DNA of 64,000 bases from Heterobilharzia americana. Its lineage: Eukaryota > Platyhelminthes > Trematoda > Strigeidida > Schistosomatidae. The position numbers were made by a program, and so were the translations under genes. Every line of letters starts with the position of its first letter. The first letter of the stretch is position 1. The DNA lies in the NCBI GenBank assembly GCA_944470555.2, contig OX104127.1, forward strand, positions 94,264,708 through 94,328,707. The letters are read 5' to 3'. Shown in pieces: positions 1 to 11,850 of this stretch. The notes under the pieces were generated by a model. It searched no databases, was not told the DNA's origin, and saw nothing but the letters and a program-made list of their open reading frames with translations.

Positions 1-1318
1 AGCATAAATAACCGTCGAACAAATCAACAAAATGGTTTTCAGAAGTTATACCAAAAGTACAAGACTCAGTGAAAAGTCAGTCATTTTCGATTAAGTTTCT
101 TTCAATTCCAACTTCTCAACTTGTTGGTAAACGCAAACAAAACTCGGTCTTCAAATGACCGAAAGATCACTTCGAAAATTTTCTTTTCATAATGATCCTG
201 ATTGATTTTTATTGCTGTCACGCATGTGCCTTAATAGCATGCATGACAATACAAACACATATCGTTCACGGAAAACAACTGCTTTCAATAAATCATTGTT
301 GATATCGGTTAAATATTTCACCAGTAGTGAGCAGCTGCCGTTTGAGTACAGTCCCTCATACTTACACATAATGATGAATATTATACCACTAAGCTGTTGG
401 ATTTGCATATAGATGTTGATATGATTGGTTGATTCATGATGGAGCTTCGCTGTCACCCATTACTACTGGGGTGGATTTTCCAACCATATAGTTCTATTTA
501 ATCTAACTGAAATGTCTTTGAAAGAGAAACCAACTAAGTCCACAACTTCACTTTGATGGATACCCTATAATTAATTGATGTCAGTAAACACCACTTCGTG
601 TACTTGAAGCAGCTAGATACGAATGAAAAGCTTGACCACAAACGAATCGAAAAATTGCTTCTCTGTATCGTCGGACGTTTGCTTTAAATTACGAAACAAA
701 CAAATTAGAATTATTTAAGGTAGGACATCTCAACGCAGTTGTTTATCTATAATGTGATGTTCACTAGACATAACTGTTTTATTTAAAAATGAATTGGCGG
801 GTAAGTGCAACATTTATCTCAGACCGACAATTATCCATTGTGCGTTGTTTTGAAATCAGAACTGTCTGAATTTGTTCATGACTTTAAAAATATGGGTCAT
901 GCTGAAAGATACTTATAAATATGATTAAACTTTTCAGACTTTGCAAGATTTAATCATGCACCAAAGTTGTTGGTTCCAGTCCTATTCCAGCCCAGACTTA
1001 CATTTCACCTTCAATCATCATCATCCAGTATCATAGTATCACAGTATCATATTGACGCTAATGCTGATGATGTTGTCTAGGCTGACAACAAAAGCTCCAC
1101 GATTAAACCATCCAGATTAGACAACACATCACCAGCAAAATCATCTTCCTGAGCTACATATATTCTCCATCATCCTAACATAACTTGAAATTGTGTGACG
1201 CTAGTAACTCTCAGTAGTGTATTTCATTCAACAAACAAGCTGCTTAAGATCTTCTAGGCAATGGGAAATTACAAGTATCATTAGAACAATGATATCAGTT
1301 GTACAAGTGGTTGCCATC
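1..1318. other. No gene recognised
   Basis: AT-rich sequence with only short chance open frames. A cluster of short direct repeats built on ATCATAGTATC lies near 1020-1060. No splice-flanked exon, RNA gene or element end was recognised. Confidence 0.5.
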
Positions 1319-1482
1319 ATTCCCCCGTGGCTTAGTGGCTAACGATCTGGAGTTTGAAGCGAAGGGTACTGACTTTGAGTGTTAGTGGGGACAACACCAC
1401 TCAGTGGGGTGCAAGTACATCCAGCCGACAAGTCCCAGATAAGGCGAGACACGCACCCTGGATTCCTCTGCTAATCATCAAG
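1319..1482 (+). repeat. Sm-alpha-like SINE with dead hammerhead
   Basis: This is a tRNA-like head (A-box-like GTGGCTTAGTGGCTAA near 1326) followed by a short body and the tail ending in CTGGATTCC that is shared with the copies at 20.2, 32.5, 38.5 and 38.7 kb. The B box is damaged (ACTTTGAGTG where other copies have GGTTCGAGT). The hammerhead region near 1427-1475 is also damaged: the first core motif reads CCGACAA instead of CUGANGA, GAAA is GAGA, and the GUC cleavage triplet is lost. The copy is therefore recognisable but should not self-cleave. Family membership is inferred by comparison within the window and from knowledge of schistosome Sm-alpha repeats. Confidence 0.7.
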
Positions 1483-2757
1483 GTCAATATAAAAACAACG
1501 CTCTTTACGGTACTCCAATATTGGGAAACAATAGGTATCATAGATATTTCATCCTGAAATCCTTACCTAACAATCATCTATTTCTCTTTATATTATAATA
1601 ATAACAATAATATTAATATTCACTTTATCCCTTACAATTTACGTATATCAATAAAATATTCTCGAAGAATAACCCTGCATTTAACTTATCAGCTTTAATC
1701 CTTACAGTTAAAATCACCAACTTCAATAAGTTTAGGATAGAAATAATTATATGAATAACTGAAACAGACCTATAAAATAGGTGAGTGTAAGATGAAGTTT
1801 AACTTAAGTACAGAAGTATGAATGTCGCTTATCAGTATTTCTATTTTTAACAGTCGCATTCATGATAAATTTTGTATAGGCAAACTTACATTTCTGATAT
1901 ATCATCCCCTTAGCACTCACTCAAGCAATTGATATACATGTAATGGTCATCAAAAATCATTAGGTTAACTGGATTTTTTATGTTAGATACTCCATACTCT
2001 AAAATTCATTGAAGACACGAACAACGAGATGAGAAATAAGTAGGTGATCGCAAAAAACAACTCAGTACTTAGGATATGGATTCATTTGTTCAAGTGGTCT
2101 AATATCTCAGCCACACAAGAAGAGGAAAATGCCAGCAAGAGAAATTAAAGTGTACAAATAGTCATGTCATTTACGACAAAGAATTGAAGAAAAAGGAAGA
2201 AGGAAACACTGAAGACTAGGGATATATGCAAGAAATTAGTCAGAAAAGTTCAGTATTTAAAAATAGTATCTACATACACTTGTACCCTAATAGCCAACAA
2301 CCCAGCATATAATCACTGGTTCCTAGTTATCGATTTCAATTGTTTGCAGTCTGTAAACTAAAATCGTATTGTCTTCAAAACGATTCAAACCAGTGGTCAG
2401 TGACTGAATTATCTGAAGCTGCTTCTATGTGAACACGTTAAGATTCTTGCCTTGTTCCTACTTTAGATAGTGTAGAAAGTTGATGTAAGCAGCATCTAGA
2501 TATTAATAATATATGATTACATTATTTTAGTTGACGAATGCATACAACCTGACCAACCAATTTGTCTCCCTTACTGATTACTGCATACTTAGCATCAGCA
2601 CTGCTAAGTCGGTGGTTAGACTATACGCTAAATATGCTCAGAATGGAACAGAATATGTCTTTGTAACGTACTGCTGAGATTTGGTGTAATAACATAAACC
2701 ATCTTGCATACTCATCAGTTTTATGGGTTAGAAACAGTATGCTGTGAATCCATTTTC
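1483..2757. other. No gene recognised
   Basis: AT-rich intergenic sequence with an AAT/TAA-rich patch at 1590-1620. I see no exon or element with recognisable protein similarity. Confidence 0.5.
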
Positions 2758-2933
2758 GTAATTATTATTTTTTTCACCTGGGTTCCTAGTGGAACATACG
2801 GCTTCAGTAGCACGTCACCACTTCACTCTATTCTCTGCAGTCTTCAAAACCTGGCTTCACCACTCCTCAGAAGCCCTCATTTCCTCCTCAGCTGGGACGC
2901 CCAACTCGTCGTACCCTCTTCCCATTCCACTCG

Positions 2934-2975
2934 ACAGCCTGGCCTCGCCTGGCCTGGCCTGGCCTGGCCTCGTGC
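2934..2975 (-). repeat. GGCCT pentanucleotide tandem repeat inside RTE copy 1
   Basis: Four to five units of GGCCT occur in the C-terminal coding part of the element. On the minus strand they read as repeated Arg-Pro-Gly-Gln-Ala residues. Copies 2 (19261-19288) and 3 (33622-33652) have the same repeat with different unit composition. Confidence 0.8.
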
Positions 2976-3296
2976 GTGATGTCTCCGAATGGCATTCTCA
3001 GTGCATGCACAATCTAAGCCATCTCTACTCTCTTCTACATATTTGTTGGGTGAAGGTTCTTGGTTGGTTCGTTGCCAGTCAGGTAGACTTCCTTGCTGCT
3101 CATTCTTATTACTCTGGCAATCCATCTGATCTTCAGTGTCAGTATCGAGTGAGTGTAGGCGTCAGCTGTTGATGAATGTGTGTAGTTTGTTGGAAATGCT
3201 TTTCGCAACACCCCACCAAGTCTCTCAACCATCAAGTAGAAGCACTGACTTCACTGAATTAGTGTTGAGAATCTGGATCTTGTTGATGCTTTATGC

Positions 3297-3340
3297 TGAG
3301 TGCAGTGCAGTGCAGTGGAGTGCGGTGGAATGGAGTAGAT
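3297..3340. repeat. GTGCA/GTGGA pentanucleotide repeat inside RTE copy 1
   Basis: Tandem GTGCA units degrade into GTGGA/GTGCG units. The same tract occurs in copy 2 (18901-18935) and copy 3 (33978-34008) with different unit numbers. Confidence 0.75.
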
Positions 3341-6107
3341 CTCCACACTGATTTCAAGTTAATGAACGTCTGTCTTGCTTTTCCGATGCTGACTTTGATG
3401 TCCTCATCTATCTAGGTAGGTGGAAGATGCTACTTCCTTTAAGTTTCTTGCATTGATGGTGATTGGAGCTTGTTGTTGTTGGTGGTGGTGTTGTTGGTTG
3501 GGTATCTTCATCACCTCAGTCTTCATTAGGTTTACTTGAACGAAGTCCGGTTTTCTCTGCTTCTTGTGTCAACTTGTTGGTTTTTGCCTGTAGATCGTCG
3601 AGTTAGTGCGACGGGGCACTAGATATAAATAATCATCGGCGGCGAAACCCAAATTTTCTAGGCTATTTTTATTGGTCAGGCAGCGTATACCCATCTTCTC
3701 GCTCTTCATGCTTTGCTGCGTGATCTGGTCGACCACAAACGGGAAGATCATGGGTAATGGTAGACAACCTTGTCTTACTCTTGTCTTCACTTCAATGGCA
3801 TCAGTGAGCTTTCCATTGTGAATTATTTGGCATGTGGCATCTCCATATAGTTGTTGAATGAGGTTGATAAATGTTTGTGGCACTAAAACCGTATTGTTGA
3901 AGCAGCCATCTTCCAAATAACTGCTCGGTCTACGCTATCAAAGGCCTTTTCAAAGTCGATGAAGTTGAGGTAAGGTAGAGAGTTGACTGCCATTCTATGC
4001 TCTGTTCTATGATGATGCGTTGAGTAGCGTTGCAATTTGATCCGCACACGATTTGTACCTCCTGAATGCAGCCTATTTTGGTCGTAACTTTGAATCCAGA
4101 GCATTCTTTAGTCTCTCCAGGATGATGCGGCTTAATATTTTCCTTGCTCCTGGTGAACAGCAGCATGATTGCGCGCCAGTTCTTGCGAAGACTTAGGTCG
4201 CCCTTCTTCGGGAGTTTGACAAGGTAGCCCTTCTTACAACCAATGGGCAGGTACCTTTCCTTCCTTCCAGACCTTCTGCAATAGTGATGTGGTGTGAGCA
4301 TGTCCGCTGTTGTCTCTGCGTATGTTCTCAGTGCTGCTGGAGGGATCTTATCTGGTCCTGCTGCTTTCCCACATTTCAGCTGCTTTATGGCGTTTAGGAC
4401 TTTGACTTTCGTTGGATGGCCTGTGTTCACTTGTAGTTCTGTGGCTGGGCTGCAGATGGTGGTCAATTCAAAAGATTTTTGAAGTGGTCAGCCCATCGTT
4501 TCCTTTGTTTCTCTTCTTTGGTACCTAACTAAGTTTCGTTCACTACCTTTCACTGCTTTCATCTCTATTGATATCTTGCCAGATAGTATTTTGGTTATTT
4601 GATATTATGTTGCCCGTTCTGTACTACCAGCAGCCCGTTACCTGTTCTGCTTCACTTGCTAATGTTTCGTAGAAGTGTCTTTTGTCTTTCCGCACACTCA
4701 TCTTCACTTCTTTGTCCAGTGTTTTATACATTGCACTCAGTTCCTCTTCTCGTCGTTCATCCTTGCGCCAGTTTATCTTCTGCTTCACCATCCTCTTCTC
4801 CCTGCTCTATCAGCTTCCATGTATACGTGGAGATTCATTCCTCGTCTTGCCTCTTCTTCCTTCCTAATACGGTTATGCAAGCTTCCATCCAAATCTCTTT
4901 CAAACAGTTCCAGTGTTCTTCCAAGGAGGTTTCTTCAACAATGTTGCTCAATGCCTCCCATCTTTTCCCGGTAACTGGCTGAATTGAAGATATCCATTGT
5001 AGTTTCGTCCTGTAGTTCAGTTTGTGGGTGGACGTTGAACTGTGGTCTATCACCAGTTTCTTTGAATCGAAGTCTTCCAACTTGATGTTGAAGGTAGGTT
5101 GCTTGCACTAGATAGTAGTGTGAGTGGTGTGAACCATCTACATCTGCTCCCCTTCGTCATCTTGTGTCCAGTAGACCGAGTCTCCACTTTCTTCACATTG
5201 AGATGAAGTCGATCTGATGTTTAGTGTGTCCATCTGGTGAAATCAAATCCATGTCGCTGCCATGTGAATATCCTTGTGTTTGTACACACTGCCTCGCCTC
5301 CATCACCAAATCGTTGAATGTGCAGAGATCTGCAAACAGGTCTCTATTCTCATTCATTTCACTGAGTGTTTTTCGACCGGTGATGAGTTCTGTCCCTATG
5401 TTGTCCGCTCCCAGTCTAGCATTTGTGTCACCCCACGCATTAGAAATTTGATGTCACAACTGGATTGGAGTCTTGTCCATTATTGATTGCAGTTCTTTGT
5501 AGAATTCCTCCTTCTTCTCTTGTTCCGCATTATTTGTAGGTGTGTGGCGTAGGATTATATGATTGTGACTTTCCTTCCTATTGAGTTGAATCTTGTTGTC
5601 GTGATCCTGATGCTGGAAGAGATTAGTTCCCACTATATGAGAGCCTTCGATGCCCTCATGGTTTTTGTCTAGGTGACAATATCGGAGTAGATTATTGATT
5701 CTCCAGTTGACAGTTTGGCGAGTCCATTCCATCTGGTTTCATAAATTTTTAGCACTTCTACGCTATGCCTCCTCATCTCTATTGCAATCTGGGCAGCCTT
5801 ACTAGGTTCATACATAGTGCGGACATTCCATGTCCTCACGTTTACTTTCGCTTTCATCAAAAGAAGAGAAGACACATCGTCCAGCTGACTTCCCGAAAGC
5901 TTTCGCTATCTGGCGTCATTTCGTCTCTTCGATTCCAGCGAGGAATAATTTTGTTTTTATTTTTTACATTTTGTCTGTGCTTTGAAGTTTCTGTAGTGGT
6001 TGGAATGGTTTTATTTGGTAGAGTAGCTAGCCCTATGCCCAACCTTCCCTCTTTGCCCTGGCTTAGGACCGGCTAGTAACTAGTGAACTAGTTAACCAGG
6101 AGAGGTT

Positions 6108-7889
6108 TTATTGTAAATAAACTGATCCCTCAATAATAATTTGACTTACTCTAAGTTGACATGTGGTTTATTGATCAAACGCTAAGATTTTGCGTGTAAC
6201 TCTGTAAATGTCCGTATTCCTGTTATGATAGAAACAATCTTCGAGGCATGTGATAATCGTCATTAAACTTTATAGCTGAAAATTTTCACATTTCCATTCA
6301 AACCGAGTGTCATGTGTCCATTTTTAAACATCAATTCTTGGAACAAGTTTGACAGTTGAAATTAGGTTAGTAAATCTCATCACATGTCTGAGCTTACTAT
6401 TTGAACAAAAGTTAGGAAATACATACAGGTGCTCTAGAAAGGTGAGCGTTTAGTAGAGGGAACAACAGTCTCGATGGTAAACAGTCAAGTCTTAGGGATT
6501 TATGATAAAGTCTTTCTATCTTTTTTTGGCCGGCAATGTAATCTTCTTGGTTATGTTTCATTGTTAATCAAGTTACTTATATGCACATATGTCTTGTTAA
6601 CCAAAAAGACAGAGGGACATACAGCTGCAGTTTCCCTTTACTAATCCGATATGCTAAGTTACTATATCTCAAGTAAACGTTTAGGAAGTCAACTGAGGCA
6701 TCTGAATGAAATTCCTTCAAATCATCTGTCCCGTTATTGGCAAAGATGATATTATGACTAATCAGTCAGTCAGATTAATTACTAACAATGAAAATAAACC
6801 TGAAGACACAAAATATTTAGAGTTCTCATGTTTTCAATACCATTCATGCGGTATTAATCAGATAAGAATACAAACAGTAGTGATAGAGATTTATTAGTGA
6901 CATCAGGATTCGAATACATGATAATGATCACTGACAAAACTAATCGTGTAAAGTTATAACACCGGTCTGAGTGTTGATCGAAACTACTTAGTTGACAGGG
7001 AGTTGGTGAAATAGAAAACCATTCTCACCTGTCCACTGACTGTCAGATGTTGAAAACACTATTCAGTAAGTTGCGTTATTCACCAACATTTCTTGTAAAG
7101 ACACCATGATTAGCGGTTGAGTTGCAATCAAGCGCTGATTAGAAACTAATTCAAATGAGAAATCGTGATATTTTAGGGTGACCTAGGTCGAAAGTGAGAA
7201 TAGGTGCTCACCAATGGAAATGAATAGTGGCTGCGCCATATCATAAACTGAATAACAGATTCCAACTTAAAAGCTGAATTGTAGCACAGCCTTCAAATAA
7301 CTTGTCAGTACTGGAGTCGATCACCCATAGGACTGTGGTTGTGCTGTGTGCTGTGCTGTGAATTAGGACCAAATAGATGTTAAACATTAATAGACTTTCA
7401 GTGGTTCCCCTACTGATCTAAATCTATTATGAAAACTACTTGGTAGTTTGACCAACCTGTTATTTGTATAGACAGTGAGGAAACTTATTTTTTTCCATCG
7501 GGCTTTTCTGGAATTGGTGTATATTATCTGTGGGTGAAATCATATTTATTAGAAGAATACTTTGATAAGTATTTCGATATCTAGCCTAACAGCAGTACTC
7601 CATAGTGTCCACAATTTGATCATAATGGGTACATGACTACGATTCTTGACTTTAAGTATTAGGCTTCAGAAAAGTCCTCAAGTTGACTGAATGGGTTGTG
7701 ATGTGTTTATTTGAAAATTCAACGTTTAAACATGGCTTTGAAAATGTAAGTTTACAAACGAAACCTATCTTTTAGAGTAGTTGAAATTTTTACCTGTTTT
7801 TCGCAATGTTACTACAAGTTTAAATAACAGTATTCATTAAATTTACTTTCTGTTGACCCATTTAAAAGTTCGGTATATTGCTAAATGAT
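6108..7889. other. No gene recognised
   Basis: AT-rich intergenic DNA. A short GTGCT-type tandem tract lies at about 7333-7361. The open frame at 6706-6897 has no recognisable similarity and no supporting splice context. Confidence 0.5.
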
Positions 7890-8020
7890 GTATTCGAAGG
7901 CCATCCTACCAACTGCTGAAATAACCAATCATATTTCGCCATTTCAGTTGGGAAGGTAGTTCTTTCACTAAACCAAGAAACCTAATTGTTTATTTCCTAA
8001 GTTGGCCTTTATAGTCGCTC
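7890..8020. repeat. Fold-back MITE-like element, copy 1
   Basis: The left arm (AAGGCCATCCTACCAACTGC from 7897) is an imperfect inverted match of the right arm (TTATTTCCTAAGTTGGCCTT, about 7990-8010). The arms surround a short core with GGAAGGTAGTT. The same arms and core recur at 17.5, 24.1 and 37.8 kb. It has no coding capacity, as expected for a non-autonomous miniature element. Exact ends and target duplication are unclear. Confidence 0.65.
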
Positions 8021-8599
8021 TTATCTAATACATTTACTACTTTCAAATTATTTCCTGTGGTTGTTTTAGTCAGTGAATCGTATCATTTCTCCAAACTGGA
8101 AAGATTGTTATTCAGTTTACTTTTATTACTACACACCAAGTCTAAGCTTAAGGACAACCCAGAACTTAGCGACAAACTGTTTCCACAGCTCATTAGGAAT
8201 GAAGAATTGAAAGTTGATTATTTTAACTAGTCATTCATTGTACACTAAATCTGACCTCACTTTTCACTCATAAACCAATCATAGAACTGCGAAAACATTG
8301 AGATGCATCACAGCGATGTACGTACCGCAGCTGAAACCGGTAGGTGATAAATTTGAATTTTGCACCATCTGTGTCACTTTATGCAACTAGGCATTAGTCT
8401 TAGCCAACTCATAGTTACCTAGACGGATCACCTAATGTGTGAAGTTGTATAATGCTACTGATTTTCAGTTCAGTTACATAGGTTTCTGAGGATTTGCGAG
8501 CATATAGACTCATGTTTTAAGTCTGGTGTTGTATGATATTTGTGCTAGTATGAGAAACTTCAGAGATATTTGTAAGCAGTCACAAGGATACAGGTCTTG
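8021..8599. other. No gene recognised
   Basis: AT-rich spacer between a MITE-like copy and a PLE fragment. Nothing further recognised. Confidence 0.5.
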
Positions 8600-9290
8600 C
8601 GCTTGTTAACACCAAGTAAAATGACTTGTCTATGGCCCCAGAATATCCTGTACTTAATCATATTTCCAAGTATTTGTCGTTAACCTTTTCAGTCAAAGAG
8701 GTTACTATTGATGTCATTTTGAAGATTCCTGACAGCTTCTCTTTCTGGCTTGTGTAAATTAGGTTTCTTTTTCTTCTATTGTTCCAGTGTTACAGCAAAC
8801 TGTGCTCTAACCTCATCTTTAGTTGTCTTGTTTATTGAACTTAAAGCTATTTCTATCTTTGTAATGAGATCTTGTTTCAATTTATTAACCTCTACATTGA
8901 AGTTTAGGCCTTTCTCTAACACTTTTACTTCTGTTGAGCTTAGGACTCTAGTTGAGTGGTTGACAACCCACTTTGACATACCGACCATTGGTGATGTGCT
9001 ATTGTTAATTTTATCATTGTTAACTGCAGACTTTTCCTCCATAAGTTTATTGAAATTCTTTATTTGAGTATTTTTGGATTTCTTGAATGCAGCGATCTTG
9101 CTTTATTGTAATTTTTCATCAGCTGTTTGTATTAGCTTACATTTAAGTTCTTCGATATAATTCCTGATGTTGTGCAACTTTTTAACAATTCTATGAATTT
9201 CTTCGTTAAGACCCGTTCTACAGCAGCTATAACTTTGTTAGCTAAAACTGATGCACGCAGAGGCAGATATTTAGGAATGATTTAATTTCT
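8600..9290 (-). mobile_element. Penelope-like element fragment, N-terminal region
   Basis: The minus-strand translation has a coiled-coil-like, Lys-rich N-terminal stretch (about 9240-9040). It is followed by VLEKGLNFNVEVNKLKQDL near 8930-8870, which resembles the 'LSKGLNF' motif before the RT of Penelope-like polyproteins, and then by KPNLHKPEREAVRNLQND near 8755-8700, which resembles the entry to the PLE RT. The catalytic RT core and GIY-YIG domain are absent, so this is a truncated fragment. The open frame on the opposite strand here is a shadow. Confidence 0.6.
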
Positions 9291-10984
9291 AAGACATCAA
9301 ATATTTAGTGTACGGTGGTTTTTACATCTACCTTCTGTATGTGAAAGTTGTGTGAGTTTGTCAGTTAATCTTTGGACAGGAATACCATATGTTTTACTAC
9401 TATATTGAAGTTACTACTGAGTTTTTAAGATCAAAATTGACACTTTGGTTAGTGGAATTTAATAATGTGAAATATCTAACTGAGTGCTGATGAATATTCA
9501 CTGAAGGGAACAGAATTAACTTTCGCACTTTGTAACCATTTGGCTTAGTTCTTTTGTTTTTCTTAGTTAGCGAATACTGCTGTTGATAGCTGTAATTGGT
9601 TCAACATTACAGAACTTACTAACCACTTACCAAAAAGAGTTCAACAGTAACCTGTCTGAATTTTACGCTAAATAACAAAACAAACTGCCTGAAAAGATAA
9701 AACATTTCCAAAGGTTATAGGTAAACCATACTAAAAAGTGTTAGTAAGTACGGATTGTTTCCGATTGTCATTGATTTTATAACATCGAATAAATCAATAA
9801 GTTAAGGAATAATAGACCGATTATTAATAAAAACCACAAAAACTGATGCCAAGTAGCATGCAACTAAATAATTTTTTACTTGATAATTTATTCATACCAA
9901 AATCTGTAAAATTTAATCCATTTCACCTTGTAAAGAACTTAGCAGCATGTGGCTTAACTTAAAAAAATATATAAAATTATCACGTCATTAATTTTTCCAA
10001 ACAGTGTTAAATGATTAGAGTGCAACGGTAGAGTGCAAGAAATTACGTTTTGAAAAAAAGAAATAGATAGGAATACGGTTATGGAAAAGTAGTTTATCGA
10101 TTTCACATACTTTACGGTTGCAGAAAAAAATATTAAAACACTGTTAGTTGATAAGATGCAATGAACATGTATGCATTAAATCAAGTTTCAAGCATACTTC
10201 CAAGTAACTAGTATTTGAACTCGCTGGTTTGAAACTCTAAACCATGTAACCGCCACACTGCTTGTCAGTAAAATATGCTTCATTTCGATAGAAGCTGAAA
10301 GTGAATATTACTTCTGAGCTCTAAACAAGAAGAAACTTGTTGTCTTCTGTTGTCAACTTCATATAAGTTGTTTACAACACCTGAAAAATGACCCGAATTC
10401 AAGTGAGGTCATAAGGTGGGACTACTGGATTTGAATATCGATTATATCTATAAGGTATCATGTTCAGTTTCAGAAAGTTCATGAATTCAACTCATCAAGC
10501 TAATGGCAAGAACAACACTTGGAGCATGCTACAACAGATCCTTTTTATAAAATTCATTGCAGTTTAATAAAGTGTGACAAATCACCTACCAAAACTATTT
10601 TCATAGTTCAGTTGAAGTTTCGTGTAAAGAGAACAGCAGTAGAAACCAACTATTGAGAAACCTAAAATATAAGATTATAAGATTATTAAGTGAAGCTCAG
10701 TTAATACGAACACATTTGGTTCAATTATAGATGAAGGAACTAAGTAAGAGAGAAAGACAGTATTTAATTTAGTAAAAAGTGGTGTAATTAAATGATATTC
10801 ACTAACAAAATATCAAGGTAGCGAGATCTTGACCAGATAACTTTCGATAAAAGAATAAGATTTGAAGCGTTTAGTTGTTATAGCCTCAGCTGACTACATA
10901 TAACAGTGATTTTTTCTGTTTGTTTATTGTGTTGAAAGTATCTATGAAGTTTGTTTAATACTCAGCATCAATCAGATTGTAAGC
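9291..10984. other. No gene recognised
   Basis: AT-rich sequence with no recognisable exon. A weak tRNA-like segment with a B-box-like element on the minus strand lies near 10205-10262. Confidence 0.45.
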
Positions 10985-11512
10985 GACTGCGCTTCGAATG
11001 CAAAAAAAATATTTGCAGTTCCCAAGTATAATAAAGGTTAAATACAGTATCTTTCTGAGTACAAAGGTCAGGTTGAAATTGTCTGATGGTGAGGGCTGGT
11101 GCAGACCGTAATAACAGTGGAGTTTCTTGCTTGTTGATTATTGTGAAGGTCTGAGTAACATCTATTTGATGTCTTGTTTCTATCAGGTACCTGGCGATTG
11201 AGGTGGTAAATATCTTGCTACCTTTTAGACGCAGAGCATACGGTGTTGTAAACTGAGATCAGTCTGGCAGCAGGGAAGCTCCTTCTTAGTTCAGCTTTTA
11301 TTCTTCTGTCCAATCTTTCAGATATTTCATCACCCTTGAATGCTAGAAGAAGTAAAACAGGTTTATTCTCAAAACGTTGGGTGTTTGGGCCTCTCATTAA
11401 ATCATTTTTCATGTTTCATGATGAATTTCTTCGGATATTCGTTCTCTTTAAGAATCTTCTTAATGACATCAAATTCTTCTTCTTATTTATCTTATTCTAG
11501 TGAAGAGCATCC
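10985..11512 (-). mobile_element. Penelope-like element fragment, RT C-terminus to endonuclease
   Basis: On the minus strand, 11412-11218 encodes LLAFKGDEISERLDRRIKAE and then an 'SFPAARL' motif, typical of the linker between RT and the GIY-YIG endonuclease of PLEs. Further on (11200-11040) damaged frames retain a stretch resembling 'ETGHQIDV...LLRSAPALTIRQFQPDL', the end of the endonuclease domain. The 5' part (about 11512-11290) is matched in inverted orientation by 11605-11835, so two fragments lie head to head with a spacer of about 90 bp. Confidence 0.75.
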
Positions 11513-11604
11513 TAACTAAACTACGGTTACAACTGACAGGAAAGAAACTGTTTTAGTGAAGGTACTGATTAGTCCGCAAGCCTGTCAGCTATAAGCGTGG
11601 TTCA

Positions 11605-11850
11605 CTCAGAACGCTCTTCACTAGAATAAGAACGCCGTTGTCAGAAGGCAAAAAAGAATTCGATATCATTGGGAGGAATCTTATAGAGAATGGATATCCG
11701 AAGAAATTCATCATGAAACATGAAAAATAATTTAATGAGAGGCCCAAACACCCAACTTTTTAAGAACAAACTTGCTTTGCTTCGTTTAATATTCAAAAGT
11801 GATGAGCCTTCCGAAAGAACAAACAGAAGAATAAAAGCTGCAGTGATAAT
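11605..11850 (+). mobile_element. Penelope-like element fragment, inverted partner
   Basis: This plus-strand copy matches the minus-strand fragment at 11512-11290. It contains 'YPKKFIMKHEK' followed by 'RPKHP-F-NKLALLRLIFKSDEPSERTNRRIKA' with frameshifts, the RT-to-endonuclease linker of a PLE. It stops near 11850 without endonuclease sequence. Identity to the opposite arm is moderate, so this pairing is old. Confidence 0.65.

Larger units (their letters stand above)
2758..6107 (-). mobile_element. RTE-type non-LTR retrotransposon, family A copy 1 (decayed)
   Basis: This is a near full-length non-LTR element read on the minus strand. It encoded an apurinic-type endonuclease followed by reverse transcriptase, the RTE layout. 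Visible pieces in order are: the endonuclease start (TWNVRTMYEPSK near 5840-5800); a central piece at 5080-4835; the RT entry (IKQLKCGKAAGPDKIP near 4410); NFIDFEKAFDSVDR near 3985-3940; RVRQGC near 3785; and a catalytic box degraded to FAADD near 3630. The 3' part (3500-2790) is shared with the other two copies and carries pentanucleotide repeats. Many stops and frameshifts show it is inactive. The 3' end runs into A-rich/AAT sequence near 2775-2758. The 5' end is set by alignment with copy 3, where both share GTTAACCAGG-GAGGTT. No convincing target duplication was seen. Confidence 0.9.

Noticed and set aside
4599..4982. Plus-strand frames of 127 and 99 codons with hydrophobic, Ser-rich translations
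   Set aside because: They are antisense to the RTE copy 1 coding region, which explains the open frames.
8750..9067. Plus-strand frame of 105 codons
   Set aside because: It is the shadow of the PLE N-terminal fragment on the minus strand.
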